A stretch of 64,000 nt of DNA from Papilionanthe hookeriana x Papilionanthe teres (GCA_022702705.1 CM040430.1:16935310-16999309); one strand, 5' to 3'. Shown: positions 22,196 to 34,799, counted from the first letter of the stretch. Translations and numbers: made by a program. Notes: generated from the letters alone by a model not told the origin.

Positions 22196-22719
22196 AATGG
22201 TTGCTCTAAAAAGCATGAAAAATTAATAATTAATAAATGCACATTTAAAAGAAATGATCACATGCAAATATGCAAACATACCCAATTACATCTCAATGGC
22301 AAGATGAAACGCTCCTATTGTCTCACATAGGTCCCAGGGTGAGATGAAGTTGTCGTTTCCATCCATTACTCAACATAACGGTGGGTCAACCTCTAATTTT
22401 TGGCAAAATGTGAAGGGACTTTTCCATGACAAACAAAACCTTCACAAAAATGAAGGTTTTCCCTCATAGACATAGCCTTAGAAATATAGAGAGTAAGGAT
22501 AAAAGCAATTCCTTTCTCTCTAGATCAAGGTGGCTTCAACCCATTCATTAAGGGGTGGGTGAAGCCACCGAACAATCATAACATTGCTAAGCTTCCGGCT
22601 AATTAAGTCAATGTGCAAGGAATTGAGAAAGAAAACACATGTGATCAATTTCTTATGCTAATGTAGTGAGAACTCTGATGTATATTATAGTTGTACTAAA
22701 GTATGTATTGTACAAGCGG
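22196..22719. other. no recognised feature
   Basis: Non-coding DNA between a tandem repeat and a copia remnant. The part just before 22720 may be older copia sequence, but no motif could be fixed. Confidence 0.4.
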
Positions 22720-23312
22720 TTGATCTTGTGAGCAAGTTCATGCCTAATACATGATGGATTCATTAGTAGGATGTGATGAATATTATGAGATATACGAAGA
22801 GTTCAGTTGATGTCAGCTTGGCATTTGAGAGGCTGTTTTTATTATTGATTTGTGTGTATACTACACAAATTCAGACTATGCAAGTGATATGGATAGACAT
22901 TGGTCTATGCCTAACTATTTATTCACATTAACAAAATGTTCAATCACTTAGAGATTAGATATATAATCTACTGTAAATTTATCTACTACGGAGACTAAGT
23001 GCATGGAAAGTATCACGAAGGTGATGAAAAAATGTGATGTGATTGTAGGGCCTACTGGATAACTTAGAAGTTGATTAGAAATTTGTGGCGGTTTTTATGA
23101 AAGCTAGGGTGTGATATTTTTGGTCACGAATTCAGTTCATCATGTATATATCAAACTCATTGATGTGTGATACCACTTTATTCAGGACATGATTAATGAC
23201 GATAAAAATCTCTTGAAGAAGATAGATACGAAGGAGAATCTAATGAACTTGCTCACAAAGGTACTACCACTCGAGAAGTTTACCTACTATAGGAGTTTGG
23301 TGAACATTTGAG
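22720..23312 (+). pseudogene. Ty1/copia RNase H remnant
   Basis: On the plus strand successive frames give MNIMRYTKSSVDVSLAF (the end of RT and start of RNase H, compare WILRYLKGT in active elements), then STTETKCMESITKV (matching STTEAEY), then YHFIQDMINDD and KKIDTKENLMNLLTKVLPLE followed by KF (the C-terminal TKENPADMLTK region). Stops and frame changes occur between them. No gag, integrase or LTR could be tied to it. It belongs to another copia element than the one at 31980-40207, which lies on the opposite strand. Confidence 0.75.
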
Positions 23313-23606
23313 CTCATAATTTTTTTCTCATTCAAGTATTTTGAAGAAATACGTGGGGCTTAATCCATTCAGAAGGGTGGAGAACGTAGGAAACCATCTT
23401 GGTACTATCGTTTTGGGTGTTGGAGCTCATTTAACCATCTTCCACTTATTTAAAAGTGAGATATAAGATGAAGGTTGTTGTATCAAAGGCTTTATGTGTG
23501 TTGGGTAACATAACATGGTTATTTTTTTATTAGCGTGTCATAATTATCTTCTAGCCATTTTTTTTTCTTCTCACCTACTAAATAGAAAAATAAGCCTTCC
23601 CAATGG

Positions 23607-23808
23607 GCGAATTATTCCATCCGGAGCACGTACACGGCGTTGGGTGCGGATTTTCAGGGTACTGGGTGGGTATTGGATGGGTATTGGGGGAGGGGTATTG
23701 GCTATTGGCTATTAAGTGGGTATTTGATGGGTATTGGGAGGGTATTTGATGGGTATTGGGGGAGATGCGTGCGGACTGCGTACGTTCTCCGTATTGAATA
23801 ATGGCTCC
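23607..23808. mobile_element. small TIR element, MULE-like MITE
   Basis: The ends form an inverted repeat of about 29 bp with 7 mismatches: ATTATTCCATCCGGAGCACG on the left, ATTATTCAATACGGAGAACG read inward on the right. TCCCAATGG flanks the element on both sides (23598-23606 and 23809-23817), a 9-bp duplication as made by Mutator-like transposases. The 202-bp interior has no coding capacity and contains short tandem copies of a GGGTATTGG-type unit. It would need a transposase in trans. An 8-bp duplication and hAT origin cannot be fully excluded. Confidence 0.7.
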
Positions 23809-23817
23809 TCCCAATGG

Positions 23818-24159
23818 ACATCGTGCTTTGTTAGATTATGTTTGTTATGTAAACTTTTTTTCATATTGTTTTGCATAAAACATAATTGGTAAGTATTACT
23901 TGGTTATAAACTTTGTATCTACATGATTGAATTTACTAATAACAACAAAATTAATATTAGACACATCACAAAATAAATTTTATAATTTTAAAAATCATTA
24001 TAATTAAATTTGGTTGTACACTGGAATGCGAACATCATCACTGTCCTTCAAACCAGCTCTTCGTTCTGTACCACTCTAGTTACGAAAAACATTCTTAAGC
24101 CGATATAAACTCCATGAAAAAAACAAAACGTCGGTCAAAGCTGTGGCCGTATAGCTCTA
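23818..24159. other. intergenic DNA downstream of CYP735A
   Basis: AT-rich, no feature apart from the expected 3' UTR of the minus-strand P450 gene. No canonical AATAAA signal was found in the first 200 bases after the stop. Confidence 0.5.
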
Positions 24160-26667
24160 CTAATTCCTGAGCGACTTCAAGTACACCTGAACTCCATACT
24201 TCGGTTTAAGCGTCAGAACATTCACCGGCGCATGCCTGTAATTCTCTGAAATGGTGAAGCTGAAGCTGGCGAGCAGCATGGCCAGTATGACCTTCGCCTC
24301 CATCATAGCGTAGGCCTGGCCAACACAGTTCCTCGGACCGGATGCGAAAGGGAGAAAATGTCGGGTCATGGCGAAGGACCGGGCCGCGAACCGGTCTGGG
24401 TTGAACTTTTGCGCATCTTCTCCCCATATCTCCTCGTCGTGGTGGATTGCGAGGACCGGGATCCAGATTGAGAGGCCCTTGGGTATGTGTAAGTCACCGA
24501 GCTTCATGTCCTGGAAGGCCATTCGGGGGAGAAGGGTGGCCGGAGGGTACAGCCGGAGGGACTCGTTTATTATCATCTGAAGCTGCAAGACATATTGCAA
24601 GAACTATTAACAATCTATCACTTATTTCGTAAAAAATGTCATTTTTGAATTTTTCATAGATAAATTTCAAGGATTTAGGCAGGTTCCAGACGGTCATTTT
24701 GAATGATTAATTGAATAATTACCAGGGTGAGTTTGGGAAGCTGGTCGGCGGTGGGAGGCTGATTGCCGCAGATCTGCAGGACTTCAGAGCGAGCCTTCTG
24801 TTGCCACTCTGGATTTGTGGCGAGGAGCATTACAGTCCATGTGAGAAGAAGAGCAGAGGTTTCATGTCCGGCAAAGAAGAAAGTTTTGCACTCGTCCATC
24901 ACCAGCTCAAGCGTGTAGCCGGATGCTTCCTTCTTGCAGCTCTCTGCGAGAAGCATGCCCAGAAGACCTTTACCATACGAGGAGCTCCGGCCAATCTCTA
25001 CACTATCTCTCCGGCTATCTATGATCTCCATGAGTAGCTTCTCCACCTTCTTCTTCAGTGACTTTATTTCCCTCCGAAACTTGCTTGGGAAAAACCTGAA
25101 AACCAAATTGAATAAAGGGGAAAATAATAAAAATTATGTTTTTAGGTTATTTTGATCTATTTGGTTAAATAAATGTAATGGTATTCAGTAACAATTGGAT
25201 GGTTAAAAAATTAAAATATTTGGTGATTGGCTTCACTGGTATATATTTAAATCTAATGTTTCAGATTTGAAAAATTATTTTGACTTTTATTTCATTAAAG
25301 TATAATATGATAAATTTTTAGCACATACTTCCAAATTTGTCTAAACACAGTGTTTCTACATAAAAAATGATCATTAATGAGTTGTTAATAAATGTCTTTT
25401 AAGACAAAGAAAACTCCCCAGCTAAAACACGACAAATGATCTATATAATCTACTTCCTAAGTTTAATATCTTAATTTAAGATTAATTAGGCTTTGATTTA
25501 AATACTCACTAATTTTTATATAAAATTCATATTATAACGGGTGGCATGTCGCATTTATTTGTATGTAACCTCCTGAATGTTTTTATAGAACTATTCATAA
25601 GTTAATAAAGTAATGGGAAGTTAATAAAATAATGTATTTACAGGAAACGACGAACCTGCTGGCAGGAATCCACAAATGGCGACTGGACTGTGCGGTGAGA
25701 CTTTGCAGGCGGGTGAGATAAAGGAAGATCTGCTTTCCCTTCTCATAGCTGCTATCGAATTCAGTCCTGGATATGATATCGCCGGTTAGCCTAGTCAAAT
25801 ACTCACCGATCTCCACTTCTTTGTCGCCGCCGGCGGCTGCCACGGCGGTGTTCAGTGCATGAATTGTCTTCTTCGTACACTCCACCATATAGCCCATTTG
25901 GCTCTGCATGATCGACCAAAGTAAATATATATTTATGGCAATTAAATTCTTCAATATTAAACACTAAAATGACAAAACAAACTGATTAAATTATTTCATT
26001 TCTGTAACTTTCAATTATATTTTTAGTTTATTTTCAAACTATTTGTTATATAATTTATTTTTTAATTGATAATAAGTACTTGTTCAACAATGAAATTACA
26101 GAAAAGAACAGAAAACAGTCAAATACACAACCGAATCTTGACTTATGTTCGGCTAGTAATTTCCTCACCCGACTTTAGGAGGTTTATATTAATAGATTTC
26201 TAACTTTTTTGTTTCATTATATGAACATATATAAATGAAGATATTCTCATTTAAATTTATTTGATGATTCATCATATTCCTCTGTCTTGTAATACAATTC
26301 TATAGCTCTGTATGACTAATTCTGTGTGTTGTAATATTAAATTTGATGTACTGAAGGTTATAATTATCTTTTTCAAATAGGAACATATGTGTTATTATAT
26401 GAACTTGAGCCATGTCGTACAAAAATATTTATTTATTATACTGTATTGGTCAAAATTCCTATGAGGAATTCTTCGTAGAACTGTCTTGATAATTGTCATT
26501 TACCATCATGAATTGTGCTTAGCTTAGTCTAAGTATCATTTATCAAAGTATGTGTAACATCAAGCAGAGTAAATCCTTAAAATACAATATCATACCAAGT
26601 AAAACATAAAAATTAATGCAAATACAACCAAAAAATAAAATAAAATAAAACTCAATAAAAATAGTAC

Positions 26668-26736
<69 letters not shown>

Positions 26737-27971
26737 TTTAAAATGAATTGGATTCTACTATATCTTCAATATCTAAACCATGTTATAAAAATAAAGGTAC
26801 TTCATTGTTACTTTTAGAATATATTAAGCTTTAATAGTAAAATAAAAAATCAACTTTTTAGTTACTTTCTTTTAGATCAATGGTGAGCCTATCCTTAATT
26901 CCTCATCAGCCTAACACGCTATCATTGATGCACTAAACCTCATGAACTGAGAAAATATTATGTCGGGTTAATTTCGTTTAGTGACAACAGCGTGGATCAT
27001 ACCACGCCGCCCATTTGATGGTGTGGTACGATTCATATCGTTGTCCACACATCTGTTATCCGCACATCTATCGTCCAAACGTAATATTCTCCGGGAGCAG
27101 ATGCGGGCTCCACTTATAGAGAACTAACAAAAAAATAAAATAAAGTAATCAGCATTAAATTTTTTAATCTCCCATTCATGTTTTTTTGTTATTTTAGAAA
27201 AAAGTCCTTATCACCAATAAACTATTATAAAAATAACTATCAATATAAAAGAAATCTTGAACGATAACAAATAATTAAATATAGAAATTTCTATTTTCTG
27301 TCAAGCTGGCGACATTTGTTCGGCCCTGTAATGTCATGTGTGGATATGTAAGAAATTAAAAAAGGAAAAAAAATTGCATGCCTTAAGCTTCTCTCCCATG
27401 AAGGCCGGCGCAACTACATGTCGTTGGTGTAGCCATTTGTAGCCGTTGGCCATCAGCAAGCCCTGTCCAATGAAGTGCTTCGACCCCTGCAATTGAAGCC
27501 ATGACTTGCCGGAGATCTGTACATATTTCGACGACAGAAACTCCTTTATCAGCTCCGTGTCCGTTAGACAAAGCCTCGGCTCGCTCCCATACCAGAAGAC
27601 AAATCTCTTCCCTAAATAAATAAGTGAAATTGATTTATGTAACATAAATGCATGATTAATAAGTGGTGTGGCTGTGTATAATATGAATATTATGTACCAT
27701 AGGTTTTGGACCAGAGGTGGTAGTGAGGAAGTAGACGGCTGACGATGTTGTGGTCGACGGAGGGCATGTCGGAGGAGGTGGATTTGGAGACTAGAGAAGC
27801 GATGTCAGGGAGATTACCGAGGAGAAAGCGAGGTTTGGGGCCTCGAACACCTTGTTTCTCCATGAGTCGACGGATGCGGAGAGGGGTGAGGTAGTAGGAG
27901 GATAGGATGGACCAAGCGGCGGCGAGGAAGAAGAAGGCCAGGGAGAAGATGACAGCCACGGCGATCGCCAT
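24160..27971 (-). CDS. CYP735A: cytokinin hydroxylase, cytochrome P450 CYP735A family
   Basis: Family members hydroxylate the prenyl chain of isopentenyladenine-type cytokinin nucleotides, giving trans-zeatin types, at the ER membrane with a P450 reductase. I model five exons: 27971-27698, 27611-27382, 25903-25656, 25095-24723, 24582-24160 (stop TAG), which join in frame to 515 codons, near the family's usual ~515-520. Residues 1-25 are a membrane anchor (IFSLAFFFLAAAWSIL); then MEKQGVRGPKPRFLLGN, a family hallmark; I-helix AGHETS about 326-331; K-helix ESLR 382-385; NPDRF 436-440; heme loop FASGPRNCVG with Cys about 461. Three introns are GT-AG; intron 2 has a GC donor (see its own entry). 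No stop or frameshift was found, so it is probably functional. CYP735A rather than CYP709/714 is chosen for the long near-identities in exons 1, 2 and 5; other CYP72-clan members remain a lesser possibility. Confidence 0.92.
26671..26734. repeat. (AT)n microsatellite
   Basis: About 32 uninterrupted AT units inside intron 2 of the P450 gene; likely polymorphic. Confidence 0.97.
26983..27045. repeat. imperfect inverted repeat in intron 2
   Basis: Two 23-bp arms (starting GACAAC and ending GTTGTC) match at 17 of 23 positions around a 17-bp loop; inside, GCGTGG-atcata-CCACGC forms a second small hairpin. Probably a remnant of a small transposon. Confidence 0.5.
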
Positions 27972-28044
27972 GGATGGAAGCGAGTGGAGCGGAAGAGTTG
28001 TGGGAAGGATAGTGGGAGGAATGGTGGTTTACGAAGAGGCTTCT

Positions 28045-28056
28045 CTTATATAAATC
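28045..28056 (-). promoter_or_regulatory. TATA box of CYP735A
   Basis: Read minus, GATTTATATAAGAG lies about 75-85 bases before the start codon at 27971, the usual spacing for a plant TATA box plus a short 5' UTR. No other TATA-like motif stands closer. Confidence 0.65.
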
Positions 28057-28142
28057 AACCCGCCGCCCTTATGTAGAAGATGAGTGCTCCCTACACGAGG
28101 AAAAAATAAAAAGAAAACATAATGACATTTTAATGCTTTTAG

Positions 28143-29153
28143 AAATAAAGTTAGAATTTATACTAAGTTTTAGTGGGTGATTTGATTAGGTTTTATATGC
28201 AATGTAAATAAAGTTACCTTAGTGGTAACATTTAATTATTTAATTGGATAATATATTTAATAATTTGATAGATAATTAAATGAATGTTGATGCTTTTTGT
28301 AAGTTCAAGGGATTAGTTGATGCACTTATATATGCTACCTATTACTATGTGAATGGTAAATTAATGTGTCTTTTCATCTAGCATGAATCTCAATGATTTT
28401 TTCTTAGATTAATAACATTCTAGGTTTAAGCTATGATCATTCCAACCATGATTTAAGCAAGTTTATAGTCAAACTGACCTTCTTGACAAAGATGAATCCA
28501 ATTATTTCAAATTTGGTTCAATTATTATCCGATCAAGTCAATATTGAAGAATATTTGGAGGCGTTAGATCATCTATGATCAAATGAACTTTAAAATTGAC
28601 ATATTTATAGTCTGATCAAACTTATCAATGAGAGGAATACAACAAGCCTAAGAATGCAAAGTTTTGTTATCATTAAGGAATTCAAATCATCAAATAATCC
28701 TCTATGGTCAAGAAGGATCAATACAATTTGCCCACTTAGGTGGTTAAGGAAGTTACGAGCCAAGAGTCTAAAATACACACCTCCCCAAGTGCATCTATAT
28801 AGGCAACATCCCTTCACTTGAGAGAGGGACGAAGAGTAGAAATCTCAGAGCTTTTTCTGGAGAGAAGACCCAGCGATAATAACAAGTCTTAGCAGCTACC
28901 GACCACAGTCGACCACACCCTGTTAGCTATCGTGGACCATCATCGACCATCATTGCCTGTCACCACTAACCGCCGACCACGAAGACATATTCGCAACCAT
29001 TTTATTTCAACTATGATTGTTGTGTTTAACACTTGTATTTAAGATCCGATGAAAAATCACCAGCCTCCATAGCCATCGAACATCCTCAATCACGATTGGT
29101 TACCATCGATTATCACCGCATTGCGTCGCCAACCATCTACCACCAGTAACTCA
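28143..29153. repeat. ~1.01-kb direct repeat, copy A
   Basis: Aligns along its length with 30147-31162 (period 2004 bp), from aaataaagttagaattta to accatctaccaccagta, by eye mostly identical with scattered changes. Near its right end (28890-29150) it carries repeated CGACCAC/CACCAC words. It has no clear TG..CA borders, PBS or polypurine tract, so it cannot be called an LTR with confidence. Confidence 0.8.
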
Positions 29154-29222
29154 TTGATCCCAGATATTTATGCTTACGTTTTTTTATACTTTATATTTCC
29201 CTTTCAATTATATCTCTTTCTT

Positions 29223-30140
29223 TACAACGACGTGAAAAACTTGATGCCGATGAAAAGTTGAGTTTAATTGATATCTTTAAAGGAATTCTACGCAAGTATA
29301 CGTATCATTATCAAGTAATATAGAGCTTTCTGATTAAGCCTTGAATATCGATCCCACGGAGACTGCGGTTAATTACAACGGTTTTCAAGAGAAGTTCTAG
29401 TCTATAATAACACGCACTAGCATGGAAAGTTGATAAAGGTTTGGTTTTAATTAAATCCTAAAATTATTACTACAATACTACTTCTAAACTAAATCACTTA
29501 GCGAAAATTAGAAAAGTGGATTTTAATATATTAAAAGTACTCTTCCTCATGCAATGAAATTAGTAACATGTGTAAAAGTAAAACAAGTAGCGAGAGAGAT
29601 TGTGACAAATAGGAGCAATTATATTCTTTACTCTTACTTGGTTCTATAAAGAACATAACTTAATTTGATGATTTGAAATCTTGTAGATGGGTTAGGTAGG
29701 GAAAATACTAGCTCTCACTCTAGAGTTCCCTCTTCTCTCTCCACCTGAGGGTTAACACCTCATAACAAAACTTTTCACATCAAACCAAATTAGGGGCTTT
29801 AGTCTGTCACCCTAAAGTCCTCTAATTCTACACCTCTTAAACATGCATATCTCTCTATTTATTTGCACTCAATTTTATGGACTATATTCTCACCCATATA
29901 ATATCATGTGATTTTTACCAATAGTTGACTGAGACAATACCACATTGGTTCTTACATGTTCTCACAACAGATTTTAACATGCAAGTTGATCAAGTTTACA
30001 TGCAAATGAAGAACAAAGTAAAATCATCACAACATATTATCACTCTGCTCAATTTTATATCCTACACATGCATAATAATTCATTATAAGAGGAAGGACTA
30101 AAGAAAACTACTCACTACACATGGAGAAACAACAAGAAAT
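29223..30140 (-). mobile_element. Athila-type LTR fragment with PBS remnant
   Basis: Begins with a worn PBS junction (acaacgacgtgaaaaacttgatg) and continues with the LTR block found in element 1 (gcaagtatacgtatcattat, agctttctgattaag, gatcccac, later tctataaagaacata). It stops where copy B of the 1-kb repeat begins, so the far end of the LTR is missing. No coding sequence. Confidence 0.75.
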
Positions 30141-30146
30141 GAATGT

Positions 30147-31162
30147 AAATAAAGTTAGAATTTATACTAAATATTAGTGGGTGATTTGATTAGGTTTTAT
30201 ATGCAATGTAAATAAAGTTACCTTAGTGGTAACATTTAATTATTTAATTGGATAATATATTTAATAATTTGATAGATAATTAAATGAATGTTGATGCTTT
30301 TTGTAAATTTAAGGGATTAGTTGATGCACTTATATTTGCTACCTATTATTATGTGAATGGTAAATTGATTCGTCTTTTCATCTAGCATGAATCTCAATGA
30401 TTTTTTCTTAAATTAATAACATTCTAGGTTTAAATTATGATCATTCCAACCATGATTTAAGTAAGTTTATAGTCAAATTGGCTTTCTTGACAAGATGAGT
30501 CCAATTATTTCAAATTTGGTTCAATTATTATCCGATCAAGTCAGTATTGAAGAACATTAGGAGGCGTTAGATCGTCCAATGAATGATAAAATAAACTTAA
30601 AAATTAACATATTTATAGTCAGATCGAGCTTATCAATGAGAGGAATCCAACGAGCCTAAGAATTCAAAGTTTTGTTGCCATTAAGGAATTCAAATCATCA
30701 AATAATCCTCTATGATCAAGGAAGATCAATACAGTTTGCCCACTTAGGTGGTTAAGGAAGTTGCGAGCCAAAAGTCTAAAATACACACCTCCCCAAGTGC
30801 CTCTATATAAACAACATCCCTTCACTTGAGAGAGGGAGCAAAAATAGAAATCTCATAGCCTTTTCTGGAGAGAATACCCAGCGATAATCACAGGTCTTCG
30901 TAGCTACTAACCACTGTGGACCACAGCTTGTCATCTAAAGTGGACCACCGTCGACCGTCATTGCCTGTCACCACTGACCACCGACCACAAAGACACTATT
31001 CACAGCCATTGCATTTCAAATATGATTGTTGTGTTTAACACTTGTATCTAAGATCCGACGAAAAATCACCAGCCTCCAAAGCCATCGAACACCGTCGATC
31101 ACAATTGGTTACCATCGAGTATCACCGCGTGCCGTCACTGACCATCTACCACCAGTAGCCCA
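30147..31162. repeat. ~1.02-kb direct repeat, copy B
   Basis: Partner of 28143-29153. Flanks outside the pair differ: copy A ends into attgatcccagata, copy B ends into catgcttgcaactg and a minisatellite. Confidence 0.8.
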
Positions 31163-31189
31163 TGCTTGCAACTGTTATAGCCAAACTAC

Positions 31190-31790
31190 GCTCTTATGAA
31201 CAACTACTACTGTTTCAGATTCCAACTATGGCTAGGGCCATTATGATCAACTATTATCTTTAGAGTAATTAACTTCAAGTTTTGTGGAAAACTACTACTT
31301 TTACAACTTCTAACTACGAACTTTATAGCGAATCACCGCTATAAATCCACCAACTACAACTTTTATGACCAAATATTATTTTTGTAGCAATCAATTATGA
31401 CCTTTATGACTAACAACTACTGTCACAACTTACAACTACAACATTTGTGGCCAACTCCCACTATTATATAACCACCAACTACGTAATTTGTGGCTATTTA
31501 CAATTGTTATATTTTTCAACCACAATCTCTATGACCAATTGCTGCATTACAACCATTGACTACAATTTTTGTAACCAACTATTTCCTTTGTATAAACCAA
31601 CTATGGTCTTTGTGACTGACTACTGCTGATATATCTTCCAACTACAACCTCTATAGCTAATTTATAGTACAGTTATTACCTAAAATTTTTAGGCCAACTA
31701 TCGCAACTATAATCAAAAACTACATTTATTGTAGCTCAACTGTGACTATTATAACTACATTACTATTATAGATCTGTGATTATCATTTTT
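31190..31790. repeat. minisatellite, period about 41 bp
   Basis: Degenerate units built on ccaactacaacttttatgac recur with spacing 36-44 bp (markers at about 31312, 31355, 31397, 31433, 31475, 31519, 31556, 31599, 31638). The open frame at 31447-31629 is only a Tyr/Thr/Asn-rich by-product. Confidence 0.7.
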
Positions 31791-31979
31791 ATAATTTTAT
31801 CTTATCCAATTCAAATGAAGACATGATATGTGTAGTTACAATTATGGATTACTTTGACAAGGCTATGGCACATGGTTTTTTTCCTTTCTAGAATTTTTAC
31901 ATAAAATATCTTAGAGCATCCTCCTCTTTCGTTTTATCTGTGTCTGATGAATTTTTTTTTTACCACGCTAAGAAATTAA

Positions 31980-32488
31980 TGTTGTGAACTTGACAGAATC
32001 ACAAACTAAATATTGAAATCATGAAACACTCCATCTTCCATGTCAAATCATCAAGAGAAATAAAAAATAATAGCACTGAAGTATACATTGATCCATGATT
32101 ACTTGTATTTATGGTTCTCTCCCAAATTCATGTGTGTTCCTTAAATCTTTTATGTTTGATAGGATTTCATGCAATATGAGATCTCTATCTTTCCTTTGGA
32201 AAAGTGAAGAGACACTTACACACTCGAAATGAAGACTAAAATTTTTATGATAACTACTCATGGGTAATTATTTCTTACACATTTGTACTTTCAATTTTTC
32301 CATCATAAAAGTTAAAATACAAATAAGTCTCTAAACACATAGTTTTTTACCATATTTCAACAATTTAGCACACTTAGTCCTCTATTTTATTATATCATAT
32401 TAATTAGGCTTAAATTTAAGATAACATAAATAACACATTTATTTTTATATGTTGGTCCATATAAAATAATTATTTATTTACTTTTACA
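31980..32488 (-). repeat. 3' LTR of the copia element
   Basis: TGTTGTGAACTTG to ..TTTTACA, aligned with 39708-40207, for instance gatccatgattacttgta and gggtaattatttcttacaca. Clearly diverged from its partner, so the insertion is old. Confidence 0.85.
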
Positions 32489-32503
32489 GTAATCTCCCAC
32501 TTA
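32489..32503 (-). other. copia polypurine tract
   Basis: Read minus, TAAGTGGGAGATTAC directly precedes the 3' LTR, the standard copia form. Confidence 0.75.
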
Positions 32504-34560
32504 GACCACAAGTGTTACTTTATAAATGTTTTTGCTTTATTGAGCTCAAACTTTACTATCATATATAAGAACTTTCTTTAACAATCTCTTTCATTAATTT
32601 TATCAATAAAGGATCAAAGAGACCTTCATCACAAGTATAGTGTGACTAGAAAATGAATGATCACATATATCAATACAACCAAATGACATTAATCAAATAT
32701 TGATGGGTAGCGTAATATTTGCCTGTAATGTGACCTATATATGCCTAATTCCAACTAGTTCAAATTTAAGCTTTAATGAGATTAAAAAACCAAATCATAC
32801 TTAGAGAGAAAACTAAAATGAATACATCATTTTTGTAAAAAAAAACATAATGTCTATATATTTAAAAGAAAATAACATCCAAATACAAAATTGCACTACA
32901 ACTATATGTTATCAAGTAATTGAATATCCATGAATTGTATGCTCATGAAAGAACTTGAGTGGAAATCTTTTAATGGGATGATTCACAATCATGGAGTTTA
33001 TGTTAATGTGCTCTATGGACATTTGACCACTCCTAATTCTTTCTTTAACAACAAAGTACTTAATCTCTATGTGTTTTGTTTGAACTTCCATTTTTATTGA
33101 AAGACATAATCAAAATTTTTTTGTCATAAATTGCTTAAGTGATCTTTCTATGTTTTTCATAATTTGTAACTCAATGACAGAATTTTGCAATCATATGTGA
33201 TTAGATGCTTCATAACTAATATAAAAACTACTGCCATAATTGAAGAATCTATTAATGACTGCATGGAAATCCTCCAAGAAATAACTCCTCCAACATGCAG
33301 ATAAATATAACCGGAAGTGAATCAAAGACCATCTTAACATCCACTAAAATCTAAATTTGAGTGACCAATAATCTTAAATTTTATCGAAACTTTTGTACTT
33401 GAGCTTGTAATCTTTTGTCTTTGTAAATCTACATAATCCATTTTCTTTCTTTCTGGTGATCCATTCCATGATTGCTAAAATATCCATTCAAAATCCCAAT
33501 AATGTATGTTATATCCAGCATATGAGAACTTGGGCATATATTAGACTCCCAACAACTGATGCATAGGGAATACTTTCCATTTCCTTAGTCTCAAAATTAC
33601 TTTTAATACACTGATTAAAAGTTAATTTATCTCTTTTAGCTTCAATTTCTGTTAATTTATAATTTTGCATGCCAAATCTTATGAGCACGTTTTCAATTTA
33701 GTGCTTTCGTGATAGCCCAAGAATATCCCGAGAACGATCACAATATATTTTAACTCTAAAAAAAATATGCAACACCAAGATCTTTCCTTTCGAAATATTT
33801 TGACAGAAATCTCTTGATTTTGTACATTATCCATATGTCATTGGTGGCAAGTAGTATGTTATCAACAATTCAAAATGCAATACCAAGTAAATACACTTGT
33901 ACTAAACTTATGTTATATGTAATTATCTGCTATATTCATCTCAAACCGGAATGAGATTGTTCCTTAATGAAATTTGCAATAGCATTAAGGAGGAGCTTGC
34001 TTAAGTCCATAAATGAATTTATTTAATTTGGAAATCGTCTTCTTTGCATCTCTCGACACAAAATTTTCATATTGATCATATAAATTGTTTCTTTAATGTC
34101 ACCATTTAGAAATATTGTCTTAACATCTTTCTGATCAAACTCAAGCTTAAAATATGCTATAAGTGTCATAATTATTCTAAAAACATTTCATAAAAGACGG
34201 AGGGGATGTTTTTATATTTGATATACTGCTTTTCAGTAAAGCTCTTGGCAATAAGACGAGTATTATATAATTTTACAAAAAACATTGAATGCCCTTTTGT
34301 TTTAAATATTCATTTACAACCAATAGATTCTTGTAGGTAATGGAACAATATTCCAAACCTTATTGTCTTACATAGACTTGATTTCTTCATTCATGGCATC
34401 AATCCACTTTTGAGATTTTACTCTTTGCACGACTTGATGGGCATTGGTGGGTTCATTCTCCATCAATCTAATCTTATCATAAAGCACTTGAAGAAATATT
34501 GTATATCATCTTAAATAATACTTCTTTTCTTTCTAAAGATCCTCTTAATGGCTTGAGTTC
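32504..34560 (-). pseudogene. copia RT-RNase H remnant
   Basis: Minus-strand pieces include VDNILLATNDIW with YKIKRFLSKYF near 33760-33870 (RT palm; the usual VDD reads VDN) and KEMESIPYASVVGSLIYA near 33520-33600 (start of the RNase H-proximal region). No long open frame remains. This is the 3' half of pol, which copied the element RNA. Confidence 0.75.
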
Positions 34561-34799
34561 TTGTGATAGTTGTTCTTGAGAGTTTTGAATTTGTACCAAT
34601 GGGATTCAACAGTTTTATCTTGTTGATATTGATTTACAAATTTATCAATGAAAGGAATAGAAACTTGAACATTATTAGAAGCAATCTTAAGAATAGGATC
34701 CAATTACATTTGATCAAGGTCCTCTATAAAGACAAAATCTCTAACCTTATTTTCTCTCCAAATCTTAACATCCTTAGTCAAAATTGCATCTCTCGTTAG

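Larger units (their letters stand above)
25904..27381 (-). other. CYP735A intron 2 with GC-AG borders
   Basis: Exon 2 ends ..GAGAAGCTTAAG and continues GCATGC; exon 3 begins after catgCAG. Splicing here keeps phase 0 and gives KLK-SQMGYMVEC, the length expected from the family. No GT lies close enough to the end of exon 2 to replace the GC donor without adding residues and a stop. The intron is 1478 bp, holds a 64-bp AT microsatellite (26671-26734) and an imperfect 63-bp inverted repeat (26983-27045). Confidence 0.75.
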
